Origin: SHZI01 sp049290495
GTDB taxonomy: Bacteria; Pseudomonadota; Gammaproteobacteria; Steroidobacterales; GCA-2729495
Reading direction: 5' to 3'
Assembly (NCBI GenBank): GCA_049290495.1
Contig: JBATNV010000061.1
Coordinates: forward strand, 1 to 64,000
Length of the DNA: 64,000 bases
Under the pieces are notes generated by a model. It had not been told where the DNA came from. It did no database searches and saw nothing but the letters and a program-made list of their open reading frames with translations. How positions within the stretch are numbered: position 1 is the stretch's first letter; every line of letters starts with the position of its first letter. A program made the position numbers and the translations under genes. Positions 9,924-18,197 of this stretch are shown here, piece by piece.

Positions 9924-10706
9924 TTACCAGCCCGCGCTGCGGCCGCCGTCTACAGCAATGATCTGCCCTGTCACGTAAGTGGCATCACGCACCAGATATA
10001 GCACGCAGCCGGCGATATCGGCCGGTTCGCCGAGTCGCTTCAGCGGGATCTGGCGCAAAACGGTATCGGCCATGCTGTCACTTACCCCTCCCTCCGGCCA
10101 GAGAATCGCACCCGGGGCCACGCCATTGACGCGGATATCGGGCGCAAGGTCACGGGCCAGTGCACGGGTCAGAAAAGCGAGGCCGGCCTTCGCGGCACCA
10201 TAGGCCGTGTGGTCCCTGAGCGGCCGGATGGCGTGGATATCCACTATGTTGATGATGACCCCGCGCGTGGCCTTGAGGTGCGGCAGCGCTGCCTGGGCCA
10301 TAAACAATGGCGCCTTGAGGTTGGTGCCGATCAGGTCTGTCCACTGGTTTTCAGTAATGGAAGCCAGCGGCGTGGGGTAGAAACTCGAGGCGTTATTGAT
10401 CAGGATGTCGAGCCTGCCGGAATGGCTGGTGACAGTATCGATCAGGCGGCTAAGTTGGTCTGTATCCAGGAGATCGGCTTGCACGGCCAGCGCTGACTTG
10501 GGGCGCCGCTCATTCAGCTGACCCACCAGTGTCAGTGCCTGTTCTGCCGATCCGCGGTAGTGGATGGCGACACTTGCGCCCTGCGCGTGCAGGGTCGTGG
10601 CGATTTCCGCGCCGACCCGGCGTGCGGCGCCGGTGATCAGCGCCCACTTTCCCGTCAGCGACGGACTATTTGTCCCGGTCGTGTCGCCTGTTTCTGCGTT
10701 CGTCAT
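9924..10706 (-). CDS. Short-chain dehydrogenase, pteridine reductase (FolM-like)
   Basis: 260-residue classical SDR. The nucleotide-binding motif is TGAARRVG, with Arg in the TGxxxRxG pattern that separates pteridine reductases (PTR1, FolM) from ordinary TGxxxGxG SDRs. The NNAS motif, active-site Y-x3-K (YGAAK) and PGAILWP loop are present. FolM-type enzymes reduce dihydrobiopterin/dihydrofolate or dihydromonapterin with NADPH. Its position next to folB-folK supports a pterin role. The first 15 residues are polar and not conserved; a later start cannot be excluded. Divergent from midA with a 64-base gap that holds a palindrome. Confidence 0.8.
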   Translation of the reverse strand: MTNAETGDTTGTNSPSLTGKWALITGAARRVGAEIATTLHAQGASVAIHYRGSAEQALTLVGQLNERRPKSALAVQADLLDTDQLSRLIDTVTSHSGRLDILINNASSFYPTPLASITENQWTDLIGTNLKAPLFMAQAALPHLKATRGVIINIVDIHAIRPLRDHTAYGAAKAGLAFLTRALARDLAPDIRVNGVAPGAILWPEGGVSDSMADTVLRQIPLKRLGEPADIAGCVLYLVRDATYVTGQIIAVDGGRSAGW

Positions 10707-10744
10707 TACGGTTACTGTCCTGTCTGCGCGATGCAGGCGTATTG

Positions 10745-10762
10745 AATCTCAAGCTTAAGATT
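10745..10762. promoter_or_regulatory. 18-bp imperfect palindrome in the folM-midA divergent gap
   Basis: AATCTCAAG / CTTAAGATT pairs at 8 of 9 positions around a central AAGCTT. It sits 8 bases before the midA ATG and within the only 64 bases between two divergent genes, so it is placed as an operator might be. It covers the place where midA should have a ribosome site, and none is seen. No regulator is assigned. Confidence 0.3.
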
Positions 10763-10770
10763 ACACCACC

Positions 10771-11949
10771 ATGCAAAGCAGATCTGAGTTGCCGATCCCT
10801 GATGATGCCGCTCTTGCGCACAGTGCCGGTGTTGCGGATCTGGTGCGTGCGCGTCTGGCCGACGAGGGCGGCTGGATCAGTTTTGCGGATTACATGGACC
10901 TGGTGCTGTATGCGCCGGGTCTTGGTTACTACAGTGCCGGAGCACAGAAGTTTGGTCCGGCGGGTGACTTCGTCACAGCGCCGGGGCTTGGCAGTCTGTT
11001 TGCACGCTCTCTGGCGCGGGTGACGGCCCAGGTTCTCGACCAGCTTGGTGACGGTGTGGTGCTGGAGGTCGGCGGCGGCACCGGTGCGCTTGCGGCAGAC
11101 TTGCTCTGGTCACTGCGCACGAGTCCGCCCCGGCAATACTTGCTGCTTGAGGTCAGCGCAGACCTGCGAGCACGTCAGCGGGCCCGGATTGCGGCCCAGG
11201 TTCCGGAGTTGCTGGACCGGGTGCAGTGGCTGGACCATCTGCCAGAGACACCGCTGAAGGGTGTGCTGATTGCCAATGAAGTGCTCGATGCGCTGCCGAC
11301 CGAGCGGTTCACGATGCAGGCTGGAAGACCCCGTCAGCTCGGTGTGCATTTGCAGGCTGGGGAATTCGCTTGGTCTTCGGTCGCCGCACCCGCTGCGCTT
11401 GAAGCAGCGGTCCGCGCAATCGAGCAGGATACGGGCAACAGACTGCCTGATGGTTACAGCTCCGAGGTTTCCGTGCGCCAGCCGGCGTGGATCGCCTCGC
11501 TGGCGGCGAGTCTCGGTCAAGGACTCGCGCTCTTCACCGACTATGGTTATTCGCGTCGTGAGTACTATCACCCACAGCGCACAGACGGCACGCTGGCCTG
11601 TCACTACCGCCACCACTGGCATGCCGATCCATTTTTTCTGCCCGGTTTGCAGGACATCACGGCCTGGGTCGATTTCAGCGCGGCTGCGCGAGCTGCAGTT
11701 ACGGCGGGTCTCGATGTGGCTGCCTATACGACGCAGGCACATTTCCTGCTCGCCACCGGCATCCTGCAGGAGATGGAAACCGAAACGAGTCGAGCCCGCA
11801 GCCAGGGCGAGATGCAGGCAGTGGCCGCAGAACTCCGGCAGTTACTGATGCCGGGCGAAATGGGCGAGCGATTCAAGTTGCTGGCCCTGAGCCGCGATTT
11901 TGAGCCGGCCTTCGAGTTGACGGTGCGCGACATGCGTCCCGGGCTTTGA
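10771..11949 (+). CDS. MidA/NDUFAF7-family SAM-dependent methyltransferase
   Basis: 392 residues, class I methyltransferase of the COG1565 family. The SAM-binding motif LEVGGGTGALAADLL lies near residues 91-105; YMDLVLYAPGLGYYS and GDFVTAPGLGSLF upstream and FTDYGYSRREYYHP downstream are family signatures. The human homologue NDUFAF7 dimethylates an arginine of complex I subunit NDUFS2; bacterial substrates are not settled. An NDUFA9-like gene is 1.3 kb downstream, which hints at complex I. No clear ribosome site precedes the ATG. Converges on cca with a 4-base gap. Confidence 0.85.
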   Translation: MQSRSELPIPDDAALAHSAGVADLVRARLADEGGWISFADYMDLVLYAPGLGYYSAGAQKFGPAGDFVTAPGLGSLFARSLARVTAQVLDQLGDGVVLEVGGGTGALAADLLWSLRTSPPRQYLLLEVSADLRARQRARIAAQVPELLDRVQWLDHLPETPLKGVLIANEVLDALPTERFTMQAGRPRQLGVHLQAGEFAWSSVAAPAALEAAVRAIEQDTGNRLPDGYSSEVSVRQPAWIASLAASLGQGLALFTDYGYSRREYYHPQRTDGTLACHYRHHWHADPFFLPGLQDITAWVDFSAAARAAVTAGLDVAAYTTQAHFLLATGILQEMETETSRARSQGEMQAVAAELRQLLMPGEMGERFKLLALSRDFEPAFELTVRDMRPGL

Positions 11950-11953
11950 GGCT

Positions 11954-13210
11954 TTACTCCGGCTGTTCGGATGCGGCCCGGTCAGCCATGAAGCGGGCAC
12001 GGGCAGTGGCACTGGCTTCCAGGCGCGCCTGACGAATGGCGGCGCCGAGTGCCTCACCCGCAAGTCCCTGCTTCGCGACCGCTGCTGTGTCCACGGATCG
12101 CGCTGCCTGCCAGACGGCATAAAGCAGCTCACGCTGAGGGTAGGGCCTGGTCTCCAGTCCGGTGCGGCCTCGCGCGTCTGCTTCGCAGGCGTCGAGAAAT
12201 GGTTCCACACGGTCAGCTCGACGAAAGGCATCGAGGCCTTCGAGCAGGCTGAGCAGCGTTGCCGGCTTGAGTTCCAGCGCGCGATGGCAATTGCCGTGCT
12301 GGCGGGTTACCGCAATGGCCAGATCCCTGAAGCGGTTGGGTACTGCGAGCCGGTTGCACAGCTGTTCGACGAGCGCCACGCCGCGCTGTTCATGCGCGAG
12401 GTGTCTGGGTAACTCATGCTTCGGCGTGGTGCCCTTACCCAGATCGTGCACCAGCACCGCGAAGCGAACTTCGCGCGTATGCCCGAGCCGGGCCGATTCC
12501 TGCAGGGCCAGCAAGATATGCTGGCCGGTATCGATTTCCGGATGCCACTGCTCAGGTTGCAGTACGCCGAACAGCGCAGCGATTTCGGGAAATACCACAG
12601 CCAGGGCACCGCAGTTTTGCAGTACCTGAAAATAGATATCCGGGCGTGACTCGCCGAGTGCCGATTCGGTCTCCTGCCAGACTCGCTCCGGCACCAGCGC
12701 AGCGACCTCGCCGGCCTCGACCATCTCGCGCATGAGTTGGCGTGTCGCTTCCGCGACGCGAAAGCCCAGATCGTGGAAACGGGCAGCAAAGCGTGCGACG
12801 CGCAGGATGCGTACCGGGTCTTCGCGAAAGGCGGCGGAGACGTGATGCAGCAGTCGTTCACGCAGATGTATCTGGCCGCCGGTCGGGTCGATGAGCGCAC
12901 CGGTGCTGTCTTCAGCGATGGCGTTGATGGTGAGATCGCGTCGCTGCAGGTCTTCCTCCAGGCTGACTGAAGGATCGGAGCGGACATCGAAGCCGTGATA
13001 ACCGGGCCCGGTTTTCAGTTCGGTACGTGCGAGCGCATATTCCTCGTGGGTTACCGGATGCAGGTAGACCGGGAAACTTCGACCGACTCGCCGGTAGCCC
13101 TGCGCCTCCAGTTCGGCCGGTGTTGCGCCGACGACGACCCAGTCGCGCTCCCTGACCGGCAGGCCCAGCAACCGATCACGAACCGCGCCGCCTACCAGAT
13201 AGATCTGCAT
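11954..13210 (-). CDS. cca: Multifunctional CCA protein (tRNA nucleotidyltransferase with HD domain)
   Basis: 418 residues, collinear with the 412-residue E. coli enzyme. N-terminal LVGGAVRDRLLG and RDWVVVG form the class II nucleotidyltransferase active site; RRDLTINAIA and RVWQETESAL are conserved. The HD metal motif is intact (VLVHDLGKG), so 2',3'-cyclic phosphodiesterase and phosphatase activities known for the HD-containing proteins are expected. It adds or repairs the 3' CCA of tRNAs. ATG start at 13210; 25 bases after the NDUFA9-like gene on the same strand. Confidence 0.95.
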   Translation of the reverse strand: MQIYLVGGAVRDRLLGLPVRERDWVVVGATPAELEAQGYRRVGRSFPVYLHPVTHEEYALARTELKTGPGYHGFDVRSDPSVSLEEDLQRRDLTINAIAEDSTGALIDPTGGQIHLRERLLHHVSAAFREDPVRILRVARFAARFHDLGFRVAEATRQLMREMVEAGEVAALVPERVWQETESALGESRPDIYFQVLQNCGALAVVFPEIAALFGVLQPEQWHPEIDTGQHILLALQESARLGHTREVRFAVLVHDLGKGTTPKHELPRHLAHEQRGVALVEQLCNRLAVPNRFRDLAIAVTRQHGNCHRALELKPATLLSLLEGLDAFRRADRVEPFLDACEADARGRTGLETRPYPQRELLYAVWQAARSVDTAAVAKQGLAGEALGAAIRQARLEASATARARFMADRAASEQPE

Positions 13211-13235
13211 GGGCCGGACTTCGCGGCACCGGTCA

Positions 13236-14183
13236 TCAGCGACCGGCCGTGCGACGGGAGATGTCGTAATGGCTGTGCAGGCCGGCTCCGCCCAGTGCTG
13301 CAGCCAGGTTTGCGGTCAGTGAGCGCGGCTTGATGCCCAGACGCTGCAGCCCGTCTTCTGTGCCGACACTGTCGAGAAGCATTGAGCGATAGTTATCGGT
13401 CGAGAAGGGTTTGCCGGGCACGAAGTCCATCCAGGCCGCCTGGGCCCGTGACAGTCCCTTCGACATGCCGATGATTCGTCGTTCAAGCCCAAGGGTGTCA
13501 GCGATCATCCGGACGATTTCCTTCAGGCTGAAGGTCTCGGCTCCATAGAGTTGCAGGGTCTGATGTGCCATATCCGGCTGATCCAGTACGCGAGTGATGG
13601 CGCTGACCAGGTCATCCACATGGATAGGCGCAAAGCGGGTGTTCGGCATGGGCAGGGTTAACGCCAGGGGAATCAGTCTGAGCAGTCCTGCAAAGCGGTT
13701 CAGGAAGGCATCGCCGGGGCCGAAAACGACGGAGGGCTGCAGGATCGTCCAGCCCAGCTTCGACTTCCGCAGCAATGCTTCTGCCTCACCCTTGCTGCGC
13801 AAATAGTGGCTGCTTGCCTGTGCTGCGCCGGCATTCAGTGCGCTGAGTTGTACAAGGCGTGAGACGCCCGCGTTTTCACAGGCTGCGACCAGCGTCTGCA
13901 TCAGTTCCACGTGGGCGCGCTGAAAGCCCCGGCCATCGCGGCCTGATTCATTGAGGATACCGATCAGGTTGATGACGCCATCAGCGCCAGTGAGCAGGTC
14001 GGCGAGCGTGCCCGGCGCGTGTACGTCCGCGCGAACGATCTGTACCGAGGGCTGGATGCGCAGATGGCGGGCCCGCTCCGGATCCCGCGTGGGCACCGTG
14101 ATCCGATGCCCGCGGTTGGCCAGATGAGCCACGAGTCGCGAGCCGATAAATCCTGTTCCGCCAAGTATGCAATAAGCAGCCAT
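13236..14183 (-). CDS. NDUFA9-like atypical short-chain dehydrogenase (NAD-binding epimerase fold)
   Basis: 315 residues. Rossmann motif GGTGFIGSRLVAHLA at the N-terminus, followed by VINLIGILNE, LVQLSALNA, and an active-site-like HYLRSKGEAE in which Y-x3-K is present (YLRSK). This arrangement is that of the 'complex I NDUFA9 subunit family', atypical extended SDRs. In mitochondria NDUFA9 is an NADPH-holding accessory subunit; in bacteria the role is unproven. Located between cca and degQ on the minus strand, 21 bases after degQ. Confidence 0.8.
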   Translation of the reverse strand: MAAYCILGGTGFIGSRLVAHLANRGHRITVPTRDPERARHLRIQPSVQIVRADVHAPGTLADLLTGADGVINLIGILNESGRDGRGFQRAHVELMQTLVAACENAGVSRLVQLSALNAGAAQASSHYLRSKGEAEALLRKSKLGWTILQPSVVFGPGDAFLNRFAGLLRLIPLALTLPMPNTRFAPIHVDDLVSAITRVLDQPDMAHQTLQLYGAETFSLKEIVRMIADTLGLERRIIGMSKGLSRAQAAWMDFVPGKPFSTDNYRSMLLDSVGTEDGLQRLGIKPRSLTANLAAALGGAGLHSHYDISRRTAGR

Positions 14184-14204
14184 ATAGCCTCGATATCGGT
14201 CTGT

Positions 14205-15578
14205 TCAGCGGATCTGCAGCAGCAGATTCCGGTTCCCACGACGCACGCTCATGATCAACAGGCTCTGCTGACTCGCAGCCTGCTGCAGTTCGCGCACATT
14301 GCGCACCCGCTTGCGGTTTACCGACACGATGATGTCGTTTGGCCGTATGCCGGCGAGTGCTGCGGGACTGTTGGGTTCAACGGCATCGATACTGATCCCC
14401 GGTCCCGTGAAATCCTCACCCTTGCCTTCATGGTTGCCGAGCTGGGCGCCCGCCAGGCCCGGATGTACATCGCCGCCATCTATCTGTGCACTGACGCTCA
14501 CTTCGCTGAGTACGGTGGTGAACTGGCGCCGCTTGCCATCGCGGATTACGTCCACACGCACCGAATCACCGCTGCGCTTCAGGCCTATCGTGTTGCGCAG
14601 ATCCGAGGCGCTCTTGATCCTCTGCCCATCGACTGAAACGATGACATCGCCGACCATGATGCCGGCTTTTTCCGCTGACGATTCGTTGACGACTTCCTGC
14701 ACCAGTGCGCCCTCCGCTGTGCCCTCAGTGCCGAACGCCTCCGCGCTGTCTGCATTAAAGTCGGAAATGCTGACTCCCAGCAGTCCGCGCTTTACTTCGC
14801 CGTACTGGAGGATCTGGCTCATGATCGACTTGGCGATATTCACCGGAATTGCAAAGCCGATGCCGATATTTCCGCCGCTGTTGCTGAAGATCGCGGAGTT
14901 GATGCCGATCAGCTCTCCCCGCAGGTTGACCAGTGCTCCGCCGGAATTGCCCGGGTTGATCGATGCATCGGTCTGGATAAAGTCTTCATAGCCGTCCGGG
15001 TTGATGCCGCTGCGCCCGAGCGCGCTGACGATTCCTGATGTAACCGTGTGCTGCAGCCCGAACGGATTGCCGATTGCGAGTACGAAATCCCCGACCTGCA
15101 CCTGCTCGGAGTTGCCCAGCTTCATCTGGACCAGATTCTTGCTGTTCTCAACCTGAAGTACCGCTATATCGGTACCCGCATCAGAGCCGATGACCCTGGC
15201 CTTGAGGCTGCGGTTGTCATTGAGATAAATCTCTATCAGTTCGGCGTTCTCGACCACATGGTGATTGGTCAGGATGTAGCCCTTCGCGGCGTCCACAATC
15301 ACGCCGGAACCCGCACTTTGCACCTCGCGCCGCCGCTGCTGTTGCTGCTGGTCGGGGAAGCCAAAAAACCGGCGGAAGAACGGATCCTCCATCAGCGGGT
15401 TCGCGGGTGCGTTGACTGTGCCCTTGGTGGCAATGCTCACCACAGCGGGCTCCACTTGCTTGACCAGTGGCGCGAGGGTGGGCATCTCCTGGCTGCCAAC
15501 GCGTGCCGGCAATTGGGCGCTGGCCGCACCTGAGACGAGGGACAGCACGAGTGCAGCCCGACAGAGCAGTCCTGTCAT
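14205..15578 (-). CDS. Periplasmic serine endoprotease DegQ/Do family
   Basis: 457 residues. A Sec signal peptide (MTGLLCRAALVLSLVSGAASA) is followed by a trypsin-like domain with the catalytic triad in NHHVVE (His), GTDIAVLQV (Asp) and GNSGGALVN (Ser), then two PDZ domains ending in MSVRRGNRNLLLQIR. A Q/R-rich loop (DQQQQQRRRE) lies in the LA-loop region, as in DegP/DegQ. Degrades or chaperones misfolded periplasmic proteins. ATG 15578 is chosen since it begins the signal peptide and has AAAGG upstream; the ATG at 15620 lacks both. Confidence 0.92.
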   Translation of the reverse strand: MTGLLCRAALVLSLVSGAASAQLPARVGSQEMPTLAPLVKQVEPAVVSIATKGTVNAPANPLMEDPFFRRFFGFPDQQQQQRRREVQSAGSGVIVDAAKGYILTNHHVVENAELIEIYLNDNRSLKARVIGSDAGTDIAVLQVENSKNLVQMKLGNSEQVQVGDFVLAIGNPFGLQHTVTSGIVSALGRSGINPDGYEDFIQTDASINPGNSGGALVNLRGELIGINSAIFSNSGGNIGIGFAIPVNIAKSIMSQILQYGEVKRGLLGVSISDFNADSAEAFGTEGTAEGALVQEVVNESSAEKAGIMVGDVIVSVDGQRIKSASDLRNTIGLKRSGDSVRVDVIRDGKRRQFTTVLSEVSVSAQIDGGDVHPGLAGAQLGNHEGKGEDFTGPGISIDAVEPNSPAALAGIRPNDIIVSVNRKRVRNVRELQQAASQQSLLIMSVRRGNRNLLLQIR

Positions 15579-15689
15579 GCGTACAAAACCTTTGGCAGGT
15601 GATTGAAGACCCGGAATCATAACGTTTTTTGTCCGCTGCCGAGCGCCCGTAGAAGGTCCGCCGAGTCGCGATAGACGCGCTGCTGTATG

Positions 15690-15705
15690 ACCCTATATCT
15701 TGTGT
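15690..15705. promoter_or_regulatory. Candidate NrdR box 1
   Basis: ACCCTATATCTTGTGT matches 14 of 16 positions of the published NrdR consensus acaCwAtATaTwGtgt. NrdR is the ATP-cone/zinc-ribbon repressor of ribonucleotide reductase genes and usually binds paired boxes. The box is about 320 bases upstream of the nrdJ start and 138 bases before the predicted -35, further than usual, so it may act with another promoter or at a distance. Confidence 0.55.
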
Positions 15706-15790
15706 CGCCAGTGTCGGCATAGCGGGCGCAAAAAGATTAAAGTAGAGGCCTGAATTCGCAGGTGTATATTTGTATAACTGTATGTTTATC

Positions 15791-15807
15791 AAGACAATTA
15801 TTGTCTT
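15791..15807. promoter_or_regulatory. 17-bp perfect A/T-rich palindrome
   Basis: AAGACAAT and ATTGTCTT are perfect inverted repeats around a single T. They are followed by TTTC, but an 8-bp stem with a one-base loop is a poor terminator, so a protein-binding site is more likely. It lies 20 bases upstream of the predicted nrdJ -35, an activator or repressor position. No regulator is assigned. Confidence 0.35.
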
Positions 15808-15827
15808 TTTCTTTGCAAAAAAATTTC

Positions 15828-15856
15828 TTGACAGCGTCGCAGTCGAATCCTAATGT
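15828..15856 (+). promoter_or_regulatory. Sigma-70 promoter for nrdJ
   Basis: TTGACA (15828-15833), a 17-base spacer and TAATGT (15851-15856) form a near-consensus promoter. The transcript would begin near 15863, just ahead of the inverted repeat at 15866-15889, giving a leader of about 150 bases before nrdJ. Confidence 0.65.
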
Positions 15857-15865
15857 ACGGCTTAT

Positions 15866-15889
15866 GTCGCCACAACATCTTGTGGCGAC
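15866..15889. promoter_or_regulatory. Perfect inverted repeat with candidate NrdR box 2
   Basis: GTCGCCACAA and TTGTGGCGAC pair over 10 bp around CATC. The inner 16 bases (CCACAACATCTTGTGG, 15870-15885) match 12 of 16 positions of the NrdR consensus and share ATCTTGTG with box 1. It lies right at the predicted transcription start, where bound repressor would block the promoter. As RNA it would also be a strong hairpin at the 5' end, which could instead stabilise the transcript. Confidence 0.5.
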
Positions 15890-16012
15890 GATTCCAGCGA
15901 ATTTTCGCGGTCTTGGGCCTTGGTACATCTGCTGGCGAAGGGGTGTCGCCGAGATGGCTTTCCGTTTCGGATGGCAGGCTCCGGGTGCAGATTACAGGCT
16001 AGTTTGGGGGGC

Positions 16013-18169
16013 ATGAAGGCTATGAAGCCGGCAGTACAAATGGAAAACGTCAGGGCAGGCACCGTCGGCTTCCAGGCAGCGTCGATCGATATCTGGGACA
16101 AGAAATACCGGTTGAAGTCGAAGACCGGCGAGGTGGTCGATGAGACCATGGATGACACTTACAAGCGGGTTGCCCGTGCGCTCGCAGATGTCGAGTCCGA
16201 GGGCGACCGGGACCGGTGGTTTGAGCAGTTTCTCTGGGCACTTCGGCGCGGAGCGATCCCGGCAGGCCGGATCATGTCGAATGCGGGTGCCCGTGAGCAC
16301 AAGCCGGCTACCTCGACCATCAACTGCACCGTCTCCGGCACCATCGGCGACTCTATGCAGGACATCCTCACCAAGGTTCACGAAGCCGGGCTGACGCTCA
16401 AGGCCGGTTGCGGTATCGGTTATGAGTTTTCAACCCTGCGACCAAAGGGCGCGTATGTGTCTGGCGCCGGCGCACATACCTCGGGACCGATGTCCTTTAT
16501 GGATATCTACGACAAGATGTGTTTTACCGTGTCATCTGCCGGCGGCAGGCGCGGTGCACAGATGGGCACTTTCGATGTCGGCCATCCCGATGTGCTGGAT
16601 TTCATCCGCGCCAAGCGCGAAGACGGTCGTCTGCGCCAGTTCAACCTGTCCCTGCTGGTAACCGACGAGTTCATGCAGGCGGTCAAGTACGACCGCGATT
16701 GGCTGCTGGCATTTCCGCTCGATGATCGGCAGCTTGAGCAGTTGGGCCTCGATGTCAACGATCCGGCGCAGGTGCTGTGGCGTGAATGGCCGGTGACAGA
16801 GGGTTATGTGACTAACGACAGCGGGCAGGTTGCGTGCCGCATCTTCAAGAAGCTGCCGGCGCGGCGTCTGTGGGACATGATCATGGCCTCGACCTACGAT
16901 TTCGCCGAGCCCGGTTTCGTGCTGGTCGATCGTGTCAACGAGATGAACAACAACTGGTTCGATGAGAATATTCGCGCCACGAACCCCTGCGGCGAGCAGC
17001 CGCTGCCGCCTTATGGGTCCTGTCTGCTCGGTTCGGTCAACCTGACCAAGTTCGTGCTGGATCCCTTTGGAGAACATGCCCGCTTTGACTGGGATGAATT
17101 CCGGCGGGTGGTGAAGGTGTTTTCACGCATGCTCGATAACGTCGTCGAGATCAACGGCCTGCCGCTGCCGCGCCAGCGTGACGAGATTCTGCGCAAGCGG
17201 CGTCATGGCATGGGCTTTCTCGGGCTTGGTTCCACGCTCACCATGCTGCGCAAGCGCTACGGGTCGAAGGACTCGGTGCAGTTCACTGATGACGTGGCCC
17301 GCGAGATGGCACTGGCCGGCTGGGAGACTGCACTGGATCTGGCCCGGGAGAAAGGTCCCGCGCCGATCCTGCTGGAGGACTTCGAGGTGACGGCGCAGAT
17401 GTTGCGCAAGCGACCGGAGATGGCGCGCGACGGTTGGAAGGCCGGCGACCGGATTCCCGGGCGGGTCCTGCACGCACGCTACAGCCGCTACATGCAGCGC
17501 ATCGCCGAGGTGGCGCCAGAGCTGGTAAAGGACCTGGAGCGGGTCGGGGCACGGTTCACGCACCACAGTTCGATTGCGCCGACCGGGACGATTTCGCTGT
17601 CTTTCGCCAACAATGCCAGCAACGGCATTGAGCCAAGTTTTGCCCATCACTACTTCCGTAATGTGATCCGCGAGGGCAAGAAGTCCAAGGAGAAGGTCGA
17701 CGTACTGTCCTTCGAGCTGCTTGCCTACCGGCAGTTCGTCAATGCTGCAGCGATGCCGGGCAGCGCCCGGCCCGACGAGCAGCTGCCGGACTATTTCATT
17801 ACTGCGGAGGACATCAGCCCGCGGGAACATGTAGATATACAGGCGGCTGCCCAGCGCTGGGTAGATTCCTCGATTTCGAAGACGGCCAATGTGCCGACCG
17901 ACTTCGATTACGAACAGTTCAAGGATATCTACATGTATGCCTATGAGAAGGGGTTGAAGGGTTGCACAACCTTCCGCTTTAACCCGGAAGCTTTCCAGGG
18001 CGTACTCGTGAAGGGCAAGGATCTGCAGAACACGAAGTACACCTTTGTACTGGAAGACGGATCCGAAGTGACGCTCCGGGGCGACGAAGAGCTCGAGTAT
18101 GACGGCGAGATGCACACCGCTGCGAACCTGTTCGATGCGCTGAAGGAAGGCTATTACGGCAAGTTTTGA
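16013..18169 (+). CDS. nrdJ: Adenosylcobalamin-dependent ribonucleotide reductase, catalytic part (NrdJa)
   Basis: 718 residues; converts ribonucleotides to deoxyribonucleotides using AdoCbl to form the thiyl radical, independent of oxygen. Visible: STINCTVSG (one redox Cys), AGCGIGYEFSTLRP, the finger-loop NPCGEQPLPPYGSC (radical Cys plus Asn and Glu, near residue 325), and HHSSIAPTGTISL. The chain stops after CTTFRFNPEAFQG and lacks the Cys-rich redox tail, which the next gene supplies. Start taken as ATG 16013, just after a G-run; ATG 16022 is equally possible. Candidate NrdR operators and a promoter lie upstream. Confidence 0.93.
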   Translation: MKAMKPAVQMENVRAGTVGFQAASIDIWDKKYRLKSKTGEVVDETMDDTYKRVARALADVESEGDRDRWFEQFLWALRRGAIPAGRIMSNAGAREHKPATSTINCTVSGTIGDSMQDILTKVHEAGLTLKAGCGIGYEFSTLRPKGAYVSGAGAHTSGPMSFMDIYDKMCFTVSSAGGRRGAQMGTFDVGHPDVLDFIRAKREDGRLRQFNLSLLVTDEFMQAVKYDRDWLLAFPLDDRQLEQLGLDVNDPAQVLWREWPVTEGYVTNDSGQVACRIFKKLPARRLWDMIMASTYDFAEPGFVLVDRVNEMNNNWFDENIRATNPCGEQPLPPYGSCLLGSVNLTKFVLDPFGEHARFDWDEFRRVVKVFSRMLDNVVEINGLPLPRQRDEILRKRRHGMGFLGLGSTLTMLRKRYGSKDSVQFTDDVAREMALAGWETALDLAREKGPAPILLEDFEVTAQMLRKRPEMARDGWKAGDRIPGRVLHARYSRYMQRIAEVAPELVKDLERVGARFTHHSSIAPTGTISLSFANNASNGIEPSFAHHYFRNVIREGKKSKEKVDVLSFELLAYRQFVNAAAMPGSARPDEQLPDYFITAEDISPREHVDIQAAAQRWVDSSISKTANVPTDFDYEQFKDIYMYAYEKGLKGCTTFRFNPEAFQGVLVKGKDLQNTKYTFVLEDGSEVTLRGDEELEYDGEMHTAANLFDALKEGYYGKF

Positions 18170-18197
18170 CGCCGGGCGAGGCCCGCGGGAGAGAGAC

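Larger units (their letters stand above)
15579..16012. other. 434-base intergenic regulatory region between degQ and nrdJ
   Basis: No open frame in this gap looks like a gene. It is more AT-rich than its surroundings in its middle part (about 15720-15860). It holds, left to right, a candidate NrdR box (15690-15705), an A/T-rich palindrome (15791-15807), a near-consensus sigma-70 promoter reading towards nrdJ (15828-15856), and a 10-bp perfect inverted repeat with a second NrdR-like core (15866-15889). A smaller hairpin (GGCGA/TCGCC, about 15934-15950) follows in the presumed leader. No clear degQ promoter is seen on the minus strand. No cobalamin-riboswitch core was recognised. Confidence 0.5.

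Noticed and set aside
15863..16012. Cobalamin riboswitch before nrdJ
   Set aside because: No B12-box-like GCCACTG core or the usual multi-stem layout; the leader is only about 150 bases with two simple hairpins.
17123..18115. Long open frame opposite nrdJa
   Set aside because: Antisense shadow of a strongly conserved coding gene; no ribosome site or family similarity.
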